The position numbers were made by a program, and so were the translations under genes. The notes under the pieces are model-generated. The model saw only the letters and a program-made list of their open reading frames with translations, was not told where the DNA came from and searched no databases. This document shows positions 1 to 6,768 of a stretch of DNA of 20,159 nt, in pieces (position 1 is the stretch's first letter; each line of letters opens with the position of its first letter). Source of the DNA: JASFBA01 sp034433695 (GTDB taxonomy: Bacteria; Chloroflexota; Chloroflexia; DTKN01); NCBI GenBank assembly GCA_034433695.1, contig DAOUAK010000029.1:1-20159 (forward strand), given 5' to 3'.

Positions 1-317
1 CAAAGTTCTGCGAGGCTATCCTCAGATGCCTTCGGAGGGGCCAGGAATGCTTGGCCCATGCCGGATATTCGGCTGTTCTGAGACGGCTTCCCGAACTTCG
101 GAAGCCCCCAAAGTTACAGCATTGAAAAGCCCTACCTTTCACGTTGATCCCTTCGCTGGGTAGACAACAGCACTGCCGTCGCCTACCCAGCCCGACAAAA
201 TTTGGACACACCCCTCCTTTCCTCCCTCTTGTTACGTCTGTTTCCACCTCGCACCGACGTTTTCCCCAGCCGGCGGTAAAATTGCTCCTCTCAATGCCTC
301 CACCTCGCTTCTTTCAT
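1..317 (-). other. Non-coding, hairpin-rich region: candidate structured RNA or long leader (unidentified)
   Basis: No supported reading frame lies here. On the minus strand it begins just after a perfect-consensus promoter (324-352). Read as minus-strand RNA it holds three clear hairpins. The main one is 191-155: a 9-bp stem GCTGGGTAG/CTACCCAGC, a 3-nt bulge, six inner pairs (179-174 with 164-169, two of them G-U), and a 4-nt loop. The others are 106-85 (GGCTTCC/GGAAGCC) and 57-38 (GGGCCA/TGGCCC). The G-U pairs would be C-A mismatches in plus-strand RNA, which favours minus-strand transcription. A 10-bp direct repeat (243-252 and 299-308 on the plus strand) lies near the start. I could not match it to RNase P RNA, tmRNA, SRP RNA, a T-box or a common riboswitch. 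It could be a 6S-like RNA, a new ncRNA, or the leader of a gene beyond base 1. Confidence 0.5.
155..191 (-). other. Long bulged hairpin (RNA secondary structure)
   Basis: The outer stem is 9 bp (191-183 with 163-155). A 3-nt bulge (182-180) follows, then an inner 6-bp stem (179-174 with 169-164, including two G-U pairs) closed by the loop GTGC. The structure is continuous only in minus-strand RNA. No T-tract follows, so it is not an intrinsic terminator. Confidence 0.6.
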
Positions 318-323
318 GCTCTG

Positions 324-352
324 ATTATACCACACTTGCCTTTTCCTGTCAA
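324..352 (-). promoter_or_regulatory. Perfect-consensus sigma-70-type promoter driving the hairpin region
   Basis: On the minus strand TTGACA (352-347) is followed by a 17-nt spacer and TATAAT (329-324). All 12 hexamer positions match consensus with the optimal spacing. It lies 18 nt beyond the uspA-like stop codon and points away from that gene toward the left edge, so it starts a separate transcript near base 317. Such strength is typical of stable-RNA or very highly expressed genes. Confidence 0.85.
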
Positions 353-370
353 CGGTTATCCCAAAGTATC

Positions 371-793
371 CTATAGAATCCGAACCTCGGCCCCGGTCTC
401 CCTGGCGATCTCCACCGCCAGAGCCTCCAGTTCGGCAGCGATGAACTGGTCGTATTTCCCCTGGGGCCGACCCAGGATAACCGTGGTTGCCTTTTCCTCC
501 CGGGCTACGGCCTGGATCTGTTCGCGGGGAGAGCCTTCCCGGAGGAGCGCCCGCACGGTCAGGCCGGCCCGTCGGGCCCGCTCCGTCGCCCGCTTCAAAA
601 GAGCCTGACCCAGGCGCAGGAGTGCCGCCCGCATGTCCAGGCCGGGGGAGGTAGCCGGTGTCCCCAGGAACGATGGATCCAGAACCACCAGGAAAAGAAG
701 TTCGTCTCCCTGCTCCTGGGCCAGGGCGATGGCCCGGTCCTGGGTAGGATAGCCTTCCGGCCCTCCACGGATGGCACAAAGGATTTTGCCCAT
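371..793 (-). CDS. UspA-like universal stress protein
   Basis: The 140-residue length is normal for a single-domain universal stress protein. The beginning MGKILCAIRGGPEGYPTQDR matches the first beta strand and loop of the family, followed by an A-L-A helix. The middle has the family pattern of a hydrophobic strand (LLFLVVLDP), a long helix (about 53-75) and a second strand before REGSPREQIQAVARE. The late strand TTVILGRPQGKYDQF sits where ATP-binding members carry G-x2-G-x9-G(S/T). That motif is not intact here, so nucleotide binding is doubtful. The start ATG has GGAAGG about 9 bases upstream. It lies 28 bases after the GT4 gene and is probably co-transcribed with it. Its role is presumably stress-related and cytoplasmic; the ligand is unknown. 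Confidence 0.8.
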   Translation of the reverse strand: MGKILCAIRGGPEGYPTQDRAIALAQEQGDELLFLVVLDPSFLGTPATSPGLDMRAALLRLGQALLKRATERARRAGLTVRALLREGSPREQIQAVAREEKATTVILGRPQGKYDQFIAAELEALAVEIARETGAEVRIL

Positions 794-821
794 CTTCTTT
801 TACCTTCCGGCCGCCCGGCCC

Positions 822-2084
822 CTACAGTCCGCAGGCCTGCTCATAGACCCGGCGCACCCGCCGGTAGACGTGGGCCCAGGTCATCTCCCGCTCCACTTTT
901 TCTTTCCCTCGCCGGCCCATCTCCCGGGCCAGCGCCGGGTCGTCCAGCAGGCGGGCGATGGAGCGGGCCAACGCCTCCACATCGCCGAACGGCACGAGGA
1001 GGCCGTCCACGCCGTCATCCACGACCGCCGGGATGCCGCCGGCCCGCGCCCCGACGACCGGCACCTCGTTGGCCCAGGCTTCCAGGAAGACGAGGCCGAA
1101 GGAATCGGTGCAGGAGGGCAGGCAGAGGACGCTTCCGGCGGCCAGGAGGTCGCGTTTCTCTTCCTCGGTGATCGGTCCCAGGTAGTGGAGGAGAGGGAAG
1201 CGTTCGGCCGGCAGGCGCGCCAGATAGGCCCGCATGGGCGACATGGCCTGACCGGCCAGGACGAGGTGGGCCGGCCGGCCTTCTGCCCAGAGCCGCCGCA
1301 TGGCCTCGATGAGGTGGACGGTGCCTTTGTCATAGGCCAGCACGCCGATGTAGAGGACGAGCGGACCTTCCCAGCCGTGTCGCGCCCGGAGGCGCCGTCC
1401 GTCCCCGCCGGTGACCTCCTCCGGGTTGATGCCCGATCCGGTGCAGAACAGGCGCTCCCGGGGGATGCCCAGCGCTGCCAGTCCTTCGCTTTCGATGGGT
1501 GTCTGGGTGATCACGGCGTCGGCCTGACGCAAGATCTCCAGTTGATGGCGCATGGTGTAGTAACGCTTCACGCGCCGCTGGCCGGCCACGCCCAGATGGG
1601 TGAAGGGAGTTACGATAAAAGGTATGCCCCTTTTTCGGGCAAAGGCCAGGGCCGGGGAGAGCATAAAGTCCAGGGTGATGTTAGCACCGTGCACCACATC
1701 GAAGGAGGTATCCACCTGCGCCAGGAACGTTTCGTACTCGGGCAACCGGGGGGTGAAGCGGGCCAGGCGTCGCAAGAGCGCCGTCGTATCCAGCGGCAGG
1801 CCGGAAATCTCCGCCATCAGCCGACGGTAGAGACTGAAGAGAAGGGCCCGGTTCAGACGGCGCCGGACCGGGAAGCGGTAGACCTGAACCCCGTTGACGA
1901 CTTCCTGGGCCGGCCCCAGCGTGCGCCGCCCGGGCATCCAGAAATGCTCGAGTTCGCCGGCCTCGGTGGTGAGCACTGTCACCCGATGCCCTTCGGCCAC
2001 CAGGCGCTCGGAGATTTCCTGGAAAAAGCGTTGCGAACCGCCTCTCCAGGGATAGTAGCCCTGAACGACGTGAAGCGCATGCAT
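822..2084 (-). CDS. GT4-family glycosyltransferase
   Basis: A 420-residue GT-B-fold retaining glycosyltransferase. The N-terminal acceptor domain starts HVVQGYYPWRGGSQRF, with the Gly-Gly loop at 15-16 typical of GT4. The hinge and donor domain begin near VLYIGVLAYDKG (243-254). The donor-site segment CTDSFGLVFLEAW (325-337) corresponds to the family E-x7-E motif, with Asp327 in place of the first Glu and Glu335 retained. GARAGGIPAVVDDGVDG follows, as in phosphatidylinositol-mannosyl and capsule transferases. It is likely cytoplasmic or membrane-associated and transfers a sugar from a nucleotide-sugar donor to a glycolipid or glycan; the substrate cannot be read from sequence. It is the first gene of a two-gene unit with the uspA-like gene. 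A plausible promoter lies at 2123-2151, divergent from the next operon. Confidence 0.92.
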   Translation of the reverse strand: MHALHVVQGYYPWRGGSQRFFQEISERLVAEGHRVTVLTTEAGELEHFWMPGRRTLGPAQEVVNGVQVYRFPVRRRLNRALLFSLYRRLMAEISGLPLDTTALLRRLARFTPRLPEYETFLAQVDTSFDVVHGANITLDFMLSPALAFARKRGIPFIVTPFTHLGVAGQRRVKRYYTMRHQLEILRQADAVITQTPIESEGLAALGIPRERLFCTGSGINPEEVTGGDGRRLRARHGWEGPLVLYIGVLAYDKGTVHLIEAMRRLWAEGRPAHLVLAGQAMSPMRAYLARLPAERFPLLHYLGPITEEEKRDLLAAGSVLCLPSCTDSFGLVFLEAWANEVPVVGARAGGIPAVVDDGVDGLLVPFGDVEALARSIARLLDDPALAREMGRRGKEKVEREMTWAHVYRRVRRVYEQACGL

Positions 2085-2122
2085 GGCCTGGCCTCTTGTG
2101 CTTTCCTGGCGCTGCCGGGTTC

Positions 2123-2151
2123 AGTCTACCACGAAAATGACCTGCTGGCAA
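2123..2151 (-). promoter_or_regulatory. Putative promoter of the GT4-uspA operon
   Basis: On the minus strand TTGCCA (2151-2146), a 17-nt spacer, and TAGACT (2128-2123). The match to TTGACA is 5/6 and to TATAAT 4/6 with ideal spacing. The predicted start is near 2116, giving a leader of about 30 nt before the ATG at 2084. Confidence 0.55.
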
Positions 2152-2166
2152 CCGGATGGCTTTTTG

Positions 2167-2175
2167 TGATATAAT
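2167..2175 (+). promoter_or_regulatory. Extended -10 promoter of the HicB/DinB-fusion operon
   Basis: TGATATAAT combines an extended TGn (2167-2169) with a perfect -10 (2170-2175). No good -35 hexamer is present at 16-18 nt, as is usual for extended -10 promoters. Transcription would start near 2182, which puts the upstream ATG at 2156 outside the transcript and supports the ATG at 2204, preceded by AAGGAGGG at 2192-2199. Confidence 0.65.
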
Positions 2176-2203
2176 GGGCATGGAAACGCGTAAGGAGGGT
2201 GTC

Positions 2204-3910
2204 ATGGCTGGCTACGCGGTCTACCTGGAGATTGCCCCGGACGGTCTCACCATGGCTCACGTGCCCGACCTGCCCGGCTGCATCGTCCGGGCCTCTACCC
2301 GCGAAGCGGCGTTGCAAAGGCTGCCCGAGGCCATACGCCGCTATCGGGACTGGCTGCGCCGGCACGGTGAGCCAACCCCACCGGAGGAAGAAGCCGTCGA
2401 GATCGAGGTGGCCGGGGAAAGCACCGGATTCGGACCCTTTGCCTCGGGCGATGCCGCTGCCCTCTTCCCTCCCGACCGATCTCCTGTTTCCCTCCGGGAA
2501 ATGGAACGGTATCTCCGTCTGATGGAACACAGCCGGGCCGACCTCCTGGCCCTGGTGGAGGAGTTGCCCGACGAAACGCTCGACCTCCAGGCTTCCCCTC
2601 ATTCCCGCACCATCCGGGAAATTTTGCGCCATATCGGCAATGCCGAAGAGTGGTACGTCTCCCGGCTTCTCCCTCCGGAACGCCTGCCGCCGGAATGGGA
2701 AGGCGATGAGACAATGCCCATCTTCGAGTTTCTGGAAATGGAGCGCCGCACGGTCGTGGAGTGCCTCCGCCGGCTCGACGAGGAAGAGCGCTCCGGCCTC
2801 TTCTACCCGACCTGGTGGACCGAACACCCCGAGGAACCCTGGACGGCCCGTAAGGCGCTCCGCCGTTTCCTGGAACACGAGGCGGAACATCGGGACGAGA
2901 TCCGCGAGATCTTGGCCCTCCGTCGCCGTTTCTTGCTGGCCTGTTTGTCGGAAGCACGTAGTACGTTATTGGAGACCCTTCTGAATCTGGACGAAAAAAC
3001 CCTCACCGAAACGCCGGCCGTTGGAGAATGGACGGCCAAGGACCTTCTAGCCCATATCGTGGCCTGGGATCGTTGGGCTCTGAAGGAGGTGGGGAGGATG
3101 GTCGCCGGGGAAGAACCGGACCTCACCACCGTGGTTGACCAAGACGCCTTCAATGCTGCCGCCGTGGCCGCCTGGCGGGACCGTCCCCTGGAAGAAGTTC
3201 TGGCCGGACTTGGGCAGGCACGTGCCGCCTGGGTGGAGTGGATGAAGGGCCTGCCCGAGGAGGACTTTTTCCGCCGTCGTCCCCTGGGAGGGTTTGACTG
3301 GGCTTTACCCGGCTGGATCGAGGTATACATCCGGCACGAAGGGGGACACACAGCCGACCTGGTCGAGTGGAAAAAGGCGCAGGGCAGGTCCTCTGCCGGA
3401 CCCAAAGCACTCCTCCTCGCCGCCCTGAATGCCGGACGCGAGGAACTCCTGGCCGCTGCGGAACTGGTCCCTCCGGAAGAACGGTCCTCCCGCCCGGTCT
3501 GCGGGGTCTGGACCCTTAAGGACGTCCTCGGCCATATCGCCGACTGGGAGGTGTACTTCCTATCCGGCCTGCGCGACATGGCCGCCGGCCGGCCTCCCCA
3601 GGTCGAGGCCGTCCCCGGCGTAGAGGCCTGGAATCAGGCCCGCGCCCGCTCCCGTCGGGATCAACCCTGGGAGACGGTCTGGGCGGACTTCCGGGGCGTG
3701 CGGGAGGCCCTCCTGGAAGTTCTGGAGAAGATGGACCCGGCCGGCCTGGGGCGCACCTTCCCCGGGGTGTGGGAGAAGGAGACCTGCCCGTATTCCTGGG
3801 CTCTTCTGGCCCTGGAGCACGATCGGGAACATGCTCGGGACCTACGGCAGTTTCAGGCAGGAGAATGTCCTGTCGCCTGGAAGGATTCCCTGCCATCGGC
3901 AAGGAGGTGA
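2204..3910 (+). CDS. HicB-like domain fused to three DinB-like domains
   Basis: 568 residues from the ATG that follows AAGGAGGG. Residues 1-56 resemble the HicB antitoxin/UPF0150 fold (AVYLEIAPDGLTMAHVPDLP, then a helix with YRDWLRRHGE). Three helical domains of the DinB/DfsB-like superfamily follow, each keeping the three histidines that bind a metal in this family. Domain 1 is about 97-238 (H143, H225, H229). Domain 2 is about 242-394 (H284, H378, H382). Domain 3 is about 400-553 (H444, H539, H543). DinB-like proteins include thiol-dependent S-transferases and many uncharacterised enzymes. No DinB domain looks degraded at the metal site. No separate HicA toxin gene is seen beside it, so the HicB-like part probably does not act as a conventional antitoxin. 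It heads a run of plus-strand genes; its stop codon sits inside the next gene's ribosome binding site. Confidence 0.8.
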   Translation: MAGYAVYLEIAPDGLTMAHVPDLPGCIVRASTREAALQRLPEAIRRYRDWLRRHGEPTPPEEEAVEIEVAGESTGFGPFASGDAAALFPPDRSPVSLREMERYLRLMEHSRADLLALVEELPDETLDLQASPHSRTIREILRHIGNAEEWYVSRLLPPERLPPEWEGDETMPIFEFLEMERRTVVECLRRLDEEERSGLFYPTWWTEHPEEPWTARKALRRFLEHEAEHRDEIREILALRRRFLLACLSEARSTLLETLLNLDEKTLTETPAVGEWTAKDLLAHIVAWDRWALKEVGRMVAGEEPDLTTVVDQDAFNAAAVAAWRDRPLEEVLAGLGQARAAWVEWMKGLPEEDFFRRRPLGGFDWALPGWIEVYIRHEGGHTADLVEWKKAQGRSSAGPKALLLAALNAGREELLAAAELVPPEERSSRPVCGVWTLKDVLGHIADWEVYFLSGLRDMAAGRPPQVEAVPGVEAWNQARARSRRDQPWETVWADFRGVREALLEVLEKMDPAGLGRTFPGVWEKETCPYSWALLALEHDREHARDLRQFQAGECPVAWKDSLPSARR

Positions 3911-3912
3911 AC

Positions 3913-4236
3913 ATGGCTTCGGTACTCCCCAAGATTGAGGTGAGCCGGGAGGTCGTCGGGGAACCCATCGTTGTGGGGGAACGCGTCGTCCGGCCGGTCG
4001 TCCGGGTAAGCACCCGCATCCTCGACCTCCGGGTGCAAGATGGGGGCATCACCGGCATCGGGGTGCGTATCTCCCCCTGCGGGGCCATCGTGCGTGAAGG
4101 CGACGGCACCGAGTACCGCATGGCCCTGACGGACCCCACCGCGAAAATGGTGCGGGCCATGATGGGGGTGGCGCTATTGGCCCCTCTGGGGTACTTTTTC
4201 CTTCGCCTGCTTCGTAAGAGGGCCATCAGGAGGTGA
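3913..4236 (+). CDS. GerW/YtfJ-like protein with C-terminal membrane anchor (first of a tandem pair)
   Basis: 107 residues. The segment VVGEPIVVGERVVRPVVRVS (14-33) matches the opening strands of the GerW (sporulation protein YtfJ) family, which typically read GEPI-x-VGD-x-x-I-PV-x-x-VS. GIGVRISPCGAIV (48-60) matches its VSPxAxxV strand. The glycine-rich stretch usual in the family is nearly absent. Residues 81-100 form a hydrophobic segment followed by RKRAIRR, consistent with a single tail anchor. The start ATG lies 2 bases after AAGGAGGTGA (3901-3910), in which TGA is also the stop of the upstream gene, so translation is probably coupled. GerW proteins affect spore germination in Bacillus, but relatives occur widely in non-sporulating bacteria with unknown roles. 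Confidence 0.65.
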   Translation: MASVLPKIEVSREVVGEPIVVGERVVRPVVRVSTRILDLRVQDGGITGIGVRISPCGAIVREGDGTEYRMALTDPTAKMVRAMMGVALLAPLGYFFLRLLRKRAIRR

Positions 4237-4239
4237 ACG

Positions 4240-4614
4240 ATGAGCGAGGAAACCGAGGTCCAGCGTATGCTCCAGTCCATCGTCCAGACGGTGGAGCAGA
4301 TTCGGGTCGAGACCGCCTTCGGCCGGCCCATCCAGATCGGGGAGCACACCGTGATCCCGGTAGCGGAGGTCAGTTACGGCTTCGGCTACGGTGCCGGGCG
4401 GGTTCCTGGGGAGGAAAAGGAGGCGATGGGTGGAGGAGGCGGTGGAGCCGGCGGCCGGATACGTCCGATGGGCTATATCCGGGTCTCGCCCGGCGGCCTC
4501 GTCTTCGAGCCGGCCGTGGATGTAAACCGCCTGGGTATGGCCGGAATCGTGATGACGGCCTGGTGTGCCTTCTGGTTGGCCAAGGCCATCCAGTCCCTGG
4601 CCCGAAGGAGATAG
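4240..4614 (+). CDS. GerW/YtfJ-like protein with Gly-rich loop and C-terminal membrane anchor (second of pair)
   Basis: 124 residues. The N-terminal helix EVQRMLQSIVQTVEQIRVET precedes the family core FGRPIQIGEHTVIPVAEVSYGFGYGAG (27-53), a Gly-rich loop (64-72), and YIRVSPGGLVFEPAVD (79-94). This is the standard GerW/YtfJ order. Residues 98-118 are hydrophobic and end in ARRR, giving a predicted tail anchor with the core domain on the cytoplasmic side if positive-inside holds. The ATG lies 3 bases after the previous stop, and AGGAGGTGA again overlaps that stop. It is more canonical than its neighbour. The two are probably diverged paralogues acting together. Function is unknown outside sporulation. 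Confidence 0.78.
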   Translation: MSEETEVQRMLQSIVQTVEQIRVETAFGRPIQIGEHTVIPVAEVSYGFGYGAGRVPGEEKEAMGGGGGGAGGRIRPMGYIRVSPGGLVFEPAVDVNRLGMAGIVMTAWCAFWLAKAIQSLARRR

Positions 4615-4694
4615 GCCGGGGCGTAGGGGGCTGGGTATGCCCTGTCCCTGCTTCATCGGCCGTTCATTCCGGTGGGGTAGTATAGGCCCAGGGG

Positions 4695-4704
4695 CGATAT
4701 ATCG
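4695..4704. repeat. 10-bp perfect palindrome CGATATATCG upstream of the GT39 gene
   Basis: A perfect palindrome centred 28 bases before the ATG at 4728, in the gap after the GerW pair. It is the most AT-rich element of this gap, and an AT-rich TAGTATA lies just upstream (about 4678-4684). It could be an operator overlapping a weak promoter, or chance; no convincing -35 was found. Confidence 0.2.
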
Positions 4705-4727
4705 TTTACGTCCCCAGGAAGATTTGG

Positions 4728-6761
4728 ATGATCGAATCCGGCCGGCCCGTTACCGCTACCGGTCCTATCGGGTACCGCCTTCGGCATTGGGCCGCCCTGT
4801 TGGCCATTCTCCTCCTGGCCGCTTTCCTCCACTTTTTCCGTCTGGAGCAGGAAGGGTACGGCAACCTGTACTATGCCGCAGCCGTAAAAAGCCAGCTCGG
4901 CAACTGGCACAACTTGTTCTTCAACTCCTTCGATCCCGGTGGTTTTGTAACGGTGGATAAACCCCCGCTGGGGCTCTGGGTGCAGGTGGCCAGCGCTGCG
5001 CTCCTGGGTTTCGGCGGCTTTAGTCTCCTCCTCCCGCAGGCGCTCTCCGGCGTCCTCTCCGTCCTCCTTCTCTTTCACCTGGTGCGGCGGACCTTTGGCC
5101 CGACGGCCGGCCTCCTGGCCGCGCTGGTTCTGGCGGTAACTCCCATCAGTGTGGCCGCCAACCGCAACAACACGATGGACGGCCTGCTGGTGCTGGTCCT
5201 TCTCCTGGCCGCCTGGGCGATGCTCCTGGCCGCCGAACGGGGCCGTCTGCCCTGGCTTTTGCTGGCCGCTTTCCTGGTGGGGGTGGGCTTCAACATCAAG
5301 ATGCTCCAGGCCTATATGGTGCTGCCGGCCTTTTACTTCCTCTACCTCCTGGCTCCCCTCCGTTTCTGGAAGCGCCTGCTCCATTTGGCCCTGGCGACGG
5401 CCGTGCTCGTCGCCGTTTCTCTTTCCTGGGCCGTCGCCGTGGACCTGACTCCCGAAGGGGAGCGCCCCTATATCGGCAGCACCCAGAACAACGCGGTGAT
5501 GGAACTCATCATCGGGCACAACGGGATGGCCCGCCTGTTTCCGGGAGGGCTGCGCGGGTTGTTCGGGGGTGGCCGGCCGCCTCAACCGCCTCCCGGCGGG
5601 TATCCGCCCGGCTCGCCGCCCTCCGGGCAGCCGCCCTCGCCACTCGCGCCCGGAGGAGGTCCGTCGCCGGGAGGCACTCCACCGGGCGGAGGTCCTTTCT
5701 CCCACGAGACCGGCGAACCGGGCTGGCTGCGCCTGTTCAACCGGCAGTTGGGCGGACAGGTCTCCTGGCTTCTGCCGATGGCCGGCCTGGGGTTCCTGGC
5801 CGCGTTCTGGCAGGCGCCTCTGCGCCGGCCTCTCGACCGGCGCCACCTGGCCCTGATTCTATGGGCCGGCTGGCTCCTGCCCCAACTTGTCTTCTTCAGC
5901 ATCGCCAATCTCTTTCACCGCTACTACCTGGAGATGCTCTCCCCGGCCATTGCCGCCCTGGTGGGCGCGGGCCTGGTCGCCATGGGGGAGGATTTTCGCC
6001 GGCCCGGATGGCGGGGCTGGCTGCTTCCGGCGGCGCTCGTCGCCACCGCCCTGGTGGAAGCCGGGATCCTGGACGATTTCCCCCGGTGGGCCGCCTGGCT
6101 AACCCCCCTGGTCGTCGGTCTATCTCTCTCGGCTGCCGTCGTCCTGGGCGTGCTCCGGTTCCTTCGGCAGGCCTGGATGCGGGCCGGCTCCGAACCGCCC
6201 TGGCCGGCCTGGACCGGGGCGGTAGCCGCGCTGGGCATTCTGGCCCTCCTCATCGCTCCCACGGTGTGGGCGCTCATCCCCGTCCTCTACGGTGGCCACG
6301 CCGGCCTCCCCTACGCCGGCCCGGACCTCCTGGCCGATCCCTGGCCGGGGGGTGGTGGGGTCATGCAGGGACGGCAGGGCGGAAACCTCCCCCCTTTTAC
6401 AGCCCCCCTGGCCGATTATCTGCTGGCCAACCGCGGGGGCGAAAGGTTCATCGTCGCCACCATCAACGCCAATACTGCCGCTCCGCTGATCCTTGTGACG
6501 GGAGAGCCGGTCATGGCCCTGGGAGGCTTTTCCGGGGGCGACCCTATTCTGGATGTGGAAGAACTGGCGGCCCATGTCCGCAGCGGCGTGGTACGCTTTT
6601 TCTATCTCGCTCCGCAGGAAAAGCGGCAGGGGACACTGGTCCGCTGGGTCGCCGCGCACTGCCGGGAGGTGCCGAGGAGGGAGTGGTTCGGAAGAGGTAT
6701 GCCGGGGCCGGCCGGAGCCCCGGAGGCTGCGGCCCTGTTCGGCTGCCGGGCAGCCAGGTAG
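4728..6761 (+). CDS. GT39/PMT_2-type membrane glycosyltransferase, YkcB-like
   Basis: 677 residues with many membrane helices (first at about 21-37). The first outer loop has LEQEGYGNLYYAAAVKSQLG (39-58) and GGFVTVDKPPLGLW (71-84), which is the signature of the YkcB-like branch of the ArnT/PMT superfamily; Glu42 is a candidate catalytic acid. These GT-C enzymes transfer sugars from polyprenyl-phosphate donors on the outer face of the membrane. Residues about 280-325 are an almost pure Gly/Pro/Ser insert. The C-terminal soluble part has a segment of the YkcB C-domain type (RFIVATINANTAAPLILVTG...ALGGFSGGDP). CAGGAAG lies 6 bases before the ATG. A 113-base gap separates it from the GerW pair. 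The next gene starts 8 bases after its stop and also looks glycosyltransferase-related. Confidence 0.88.
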   Translation: MIESGRPVTATGPIGYRLRHWAALLAILLLAAFLHFFRLEQEGYGNLYYAAAVKSQLGNWHNLFFNSFDPGGFVTVDKPPLGLWVQVASAALLGFGGFSLLLPQALSGVLSVLLLFHLVRRTFGPTAGLLAALVLAVTPISVAANRNNTMDGLLVLVLLLAAWAMLLAAERGRLPWLLLAAFLVGVGFNIKMLQAYMVLPAFYFLYLLAPLRFWKRLLHLALATAVLVAVSLSWAVAVDLTPEGERPYIGSTQNNAVMELIIGHNGMARLFPGGLRGLFGGGRPPQPPPGGYPPGSPPSGQPPSPLAPGGGPSPGGTPPGGGPFSHETGEPGWLRLFNRQLGGQVSWLLPMAGLGFLAAFWQAPLRRPLDRRHLALILWAGWLLPQLVFFSIANLFHRYYLEMLSPAIAALVGAGLVAMGEDFRRPGWRGWLLPAALVATALVEAGILDDFPRWAAWLTPLVVGLSLSAAVVLGVLRFLRQAWMRAGSEPPWPAWTGAVAALGILALLIAPTVWALIPVLYGGHAGLPYAGPDLLADPWPGGGGVMQGRQGGNLPPFTAPLADYLLANRGGERFIVATINANTAAPLILVTGEPVMALGGFSGGDPILDVEELAAHVRSGVVRFFYLAPQEKRQGTLVRWVAAHCREVPRREWFGRGMPGPAGAPEAAALFGCRAAR

Positions 6762-6768
6762 GCCGGGG

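Noticed and set aside
1..317. T-box or known riboswitch leader
   Set aside because: The minus strand shows GGTGG motifs and hairpins, but not the T-box GGTGGnACCGCG sequence nor the conserved cores of the common riboswitches, so no class was assigned.
144..608. 154-residue open frame covering the left-edge region
   Set aside because: It crosses the hairpin region and runs antisense to the uspA-like gene. Low-complexity composition and no ribosome binding site before its ATG.
771..2174. 467-residue open frame on the plus strand
   Set aside because: It lies antisense to the GT4 gene and part of the uspA-like gene, has no plausible protein family, and reflects the high GC content. The minus-strand products have clear family motifs.
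2156..2203. Upstream start for the HicB/DinB fusion
   Set aside because: The TATAAT at 2170-2175 lies within this extension, so the transcript should begin after it. The ATG at 2204 has a strong ribosome binding site.
2204..2371. HicAB toxin-antitoxin module
   Set aside because: Only a HicB-like domain is present, fused to a larger protein. No HicA-like small gene was found on either side.
5569..5856. Separate small gene within the Gly/Pro-rich insert
   Set aside because: The frame is a shadow of the GT39 gene in an extremely GC-rich stretch and encodes only low-complexity sequence.
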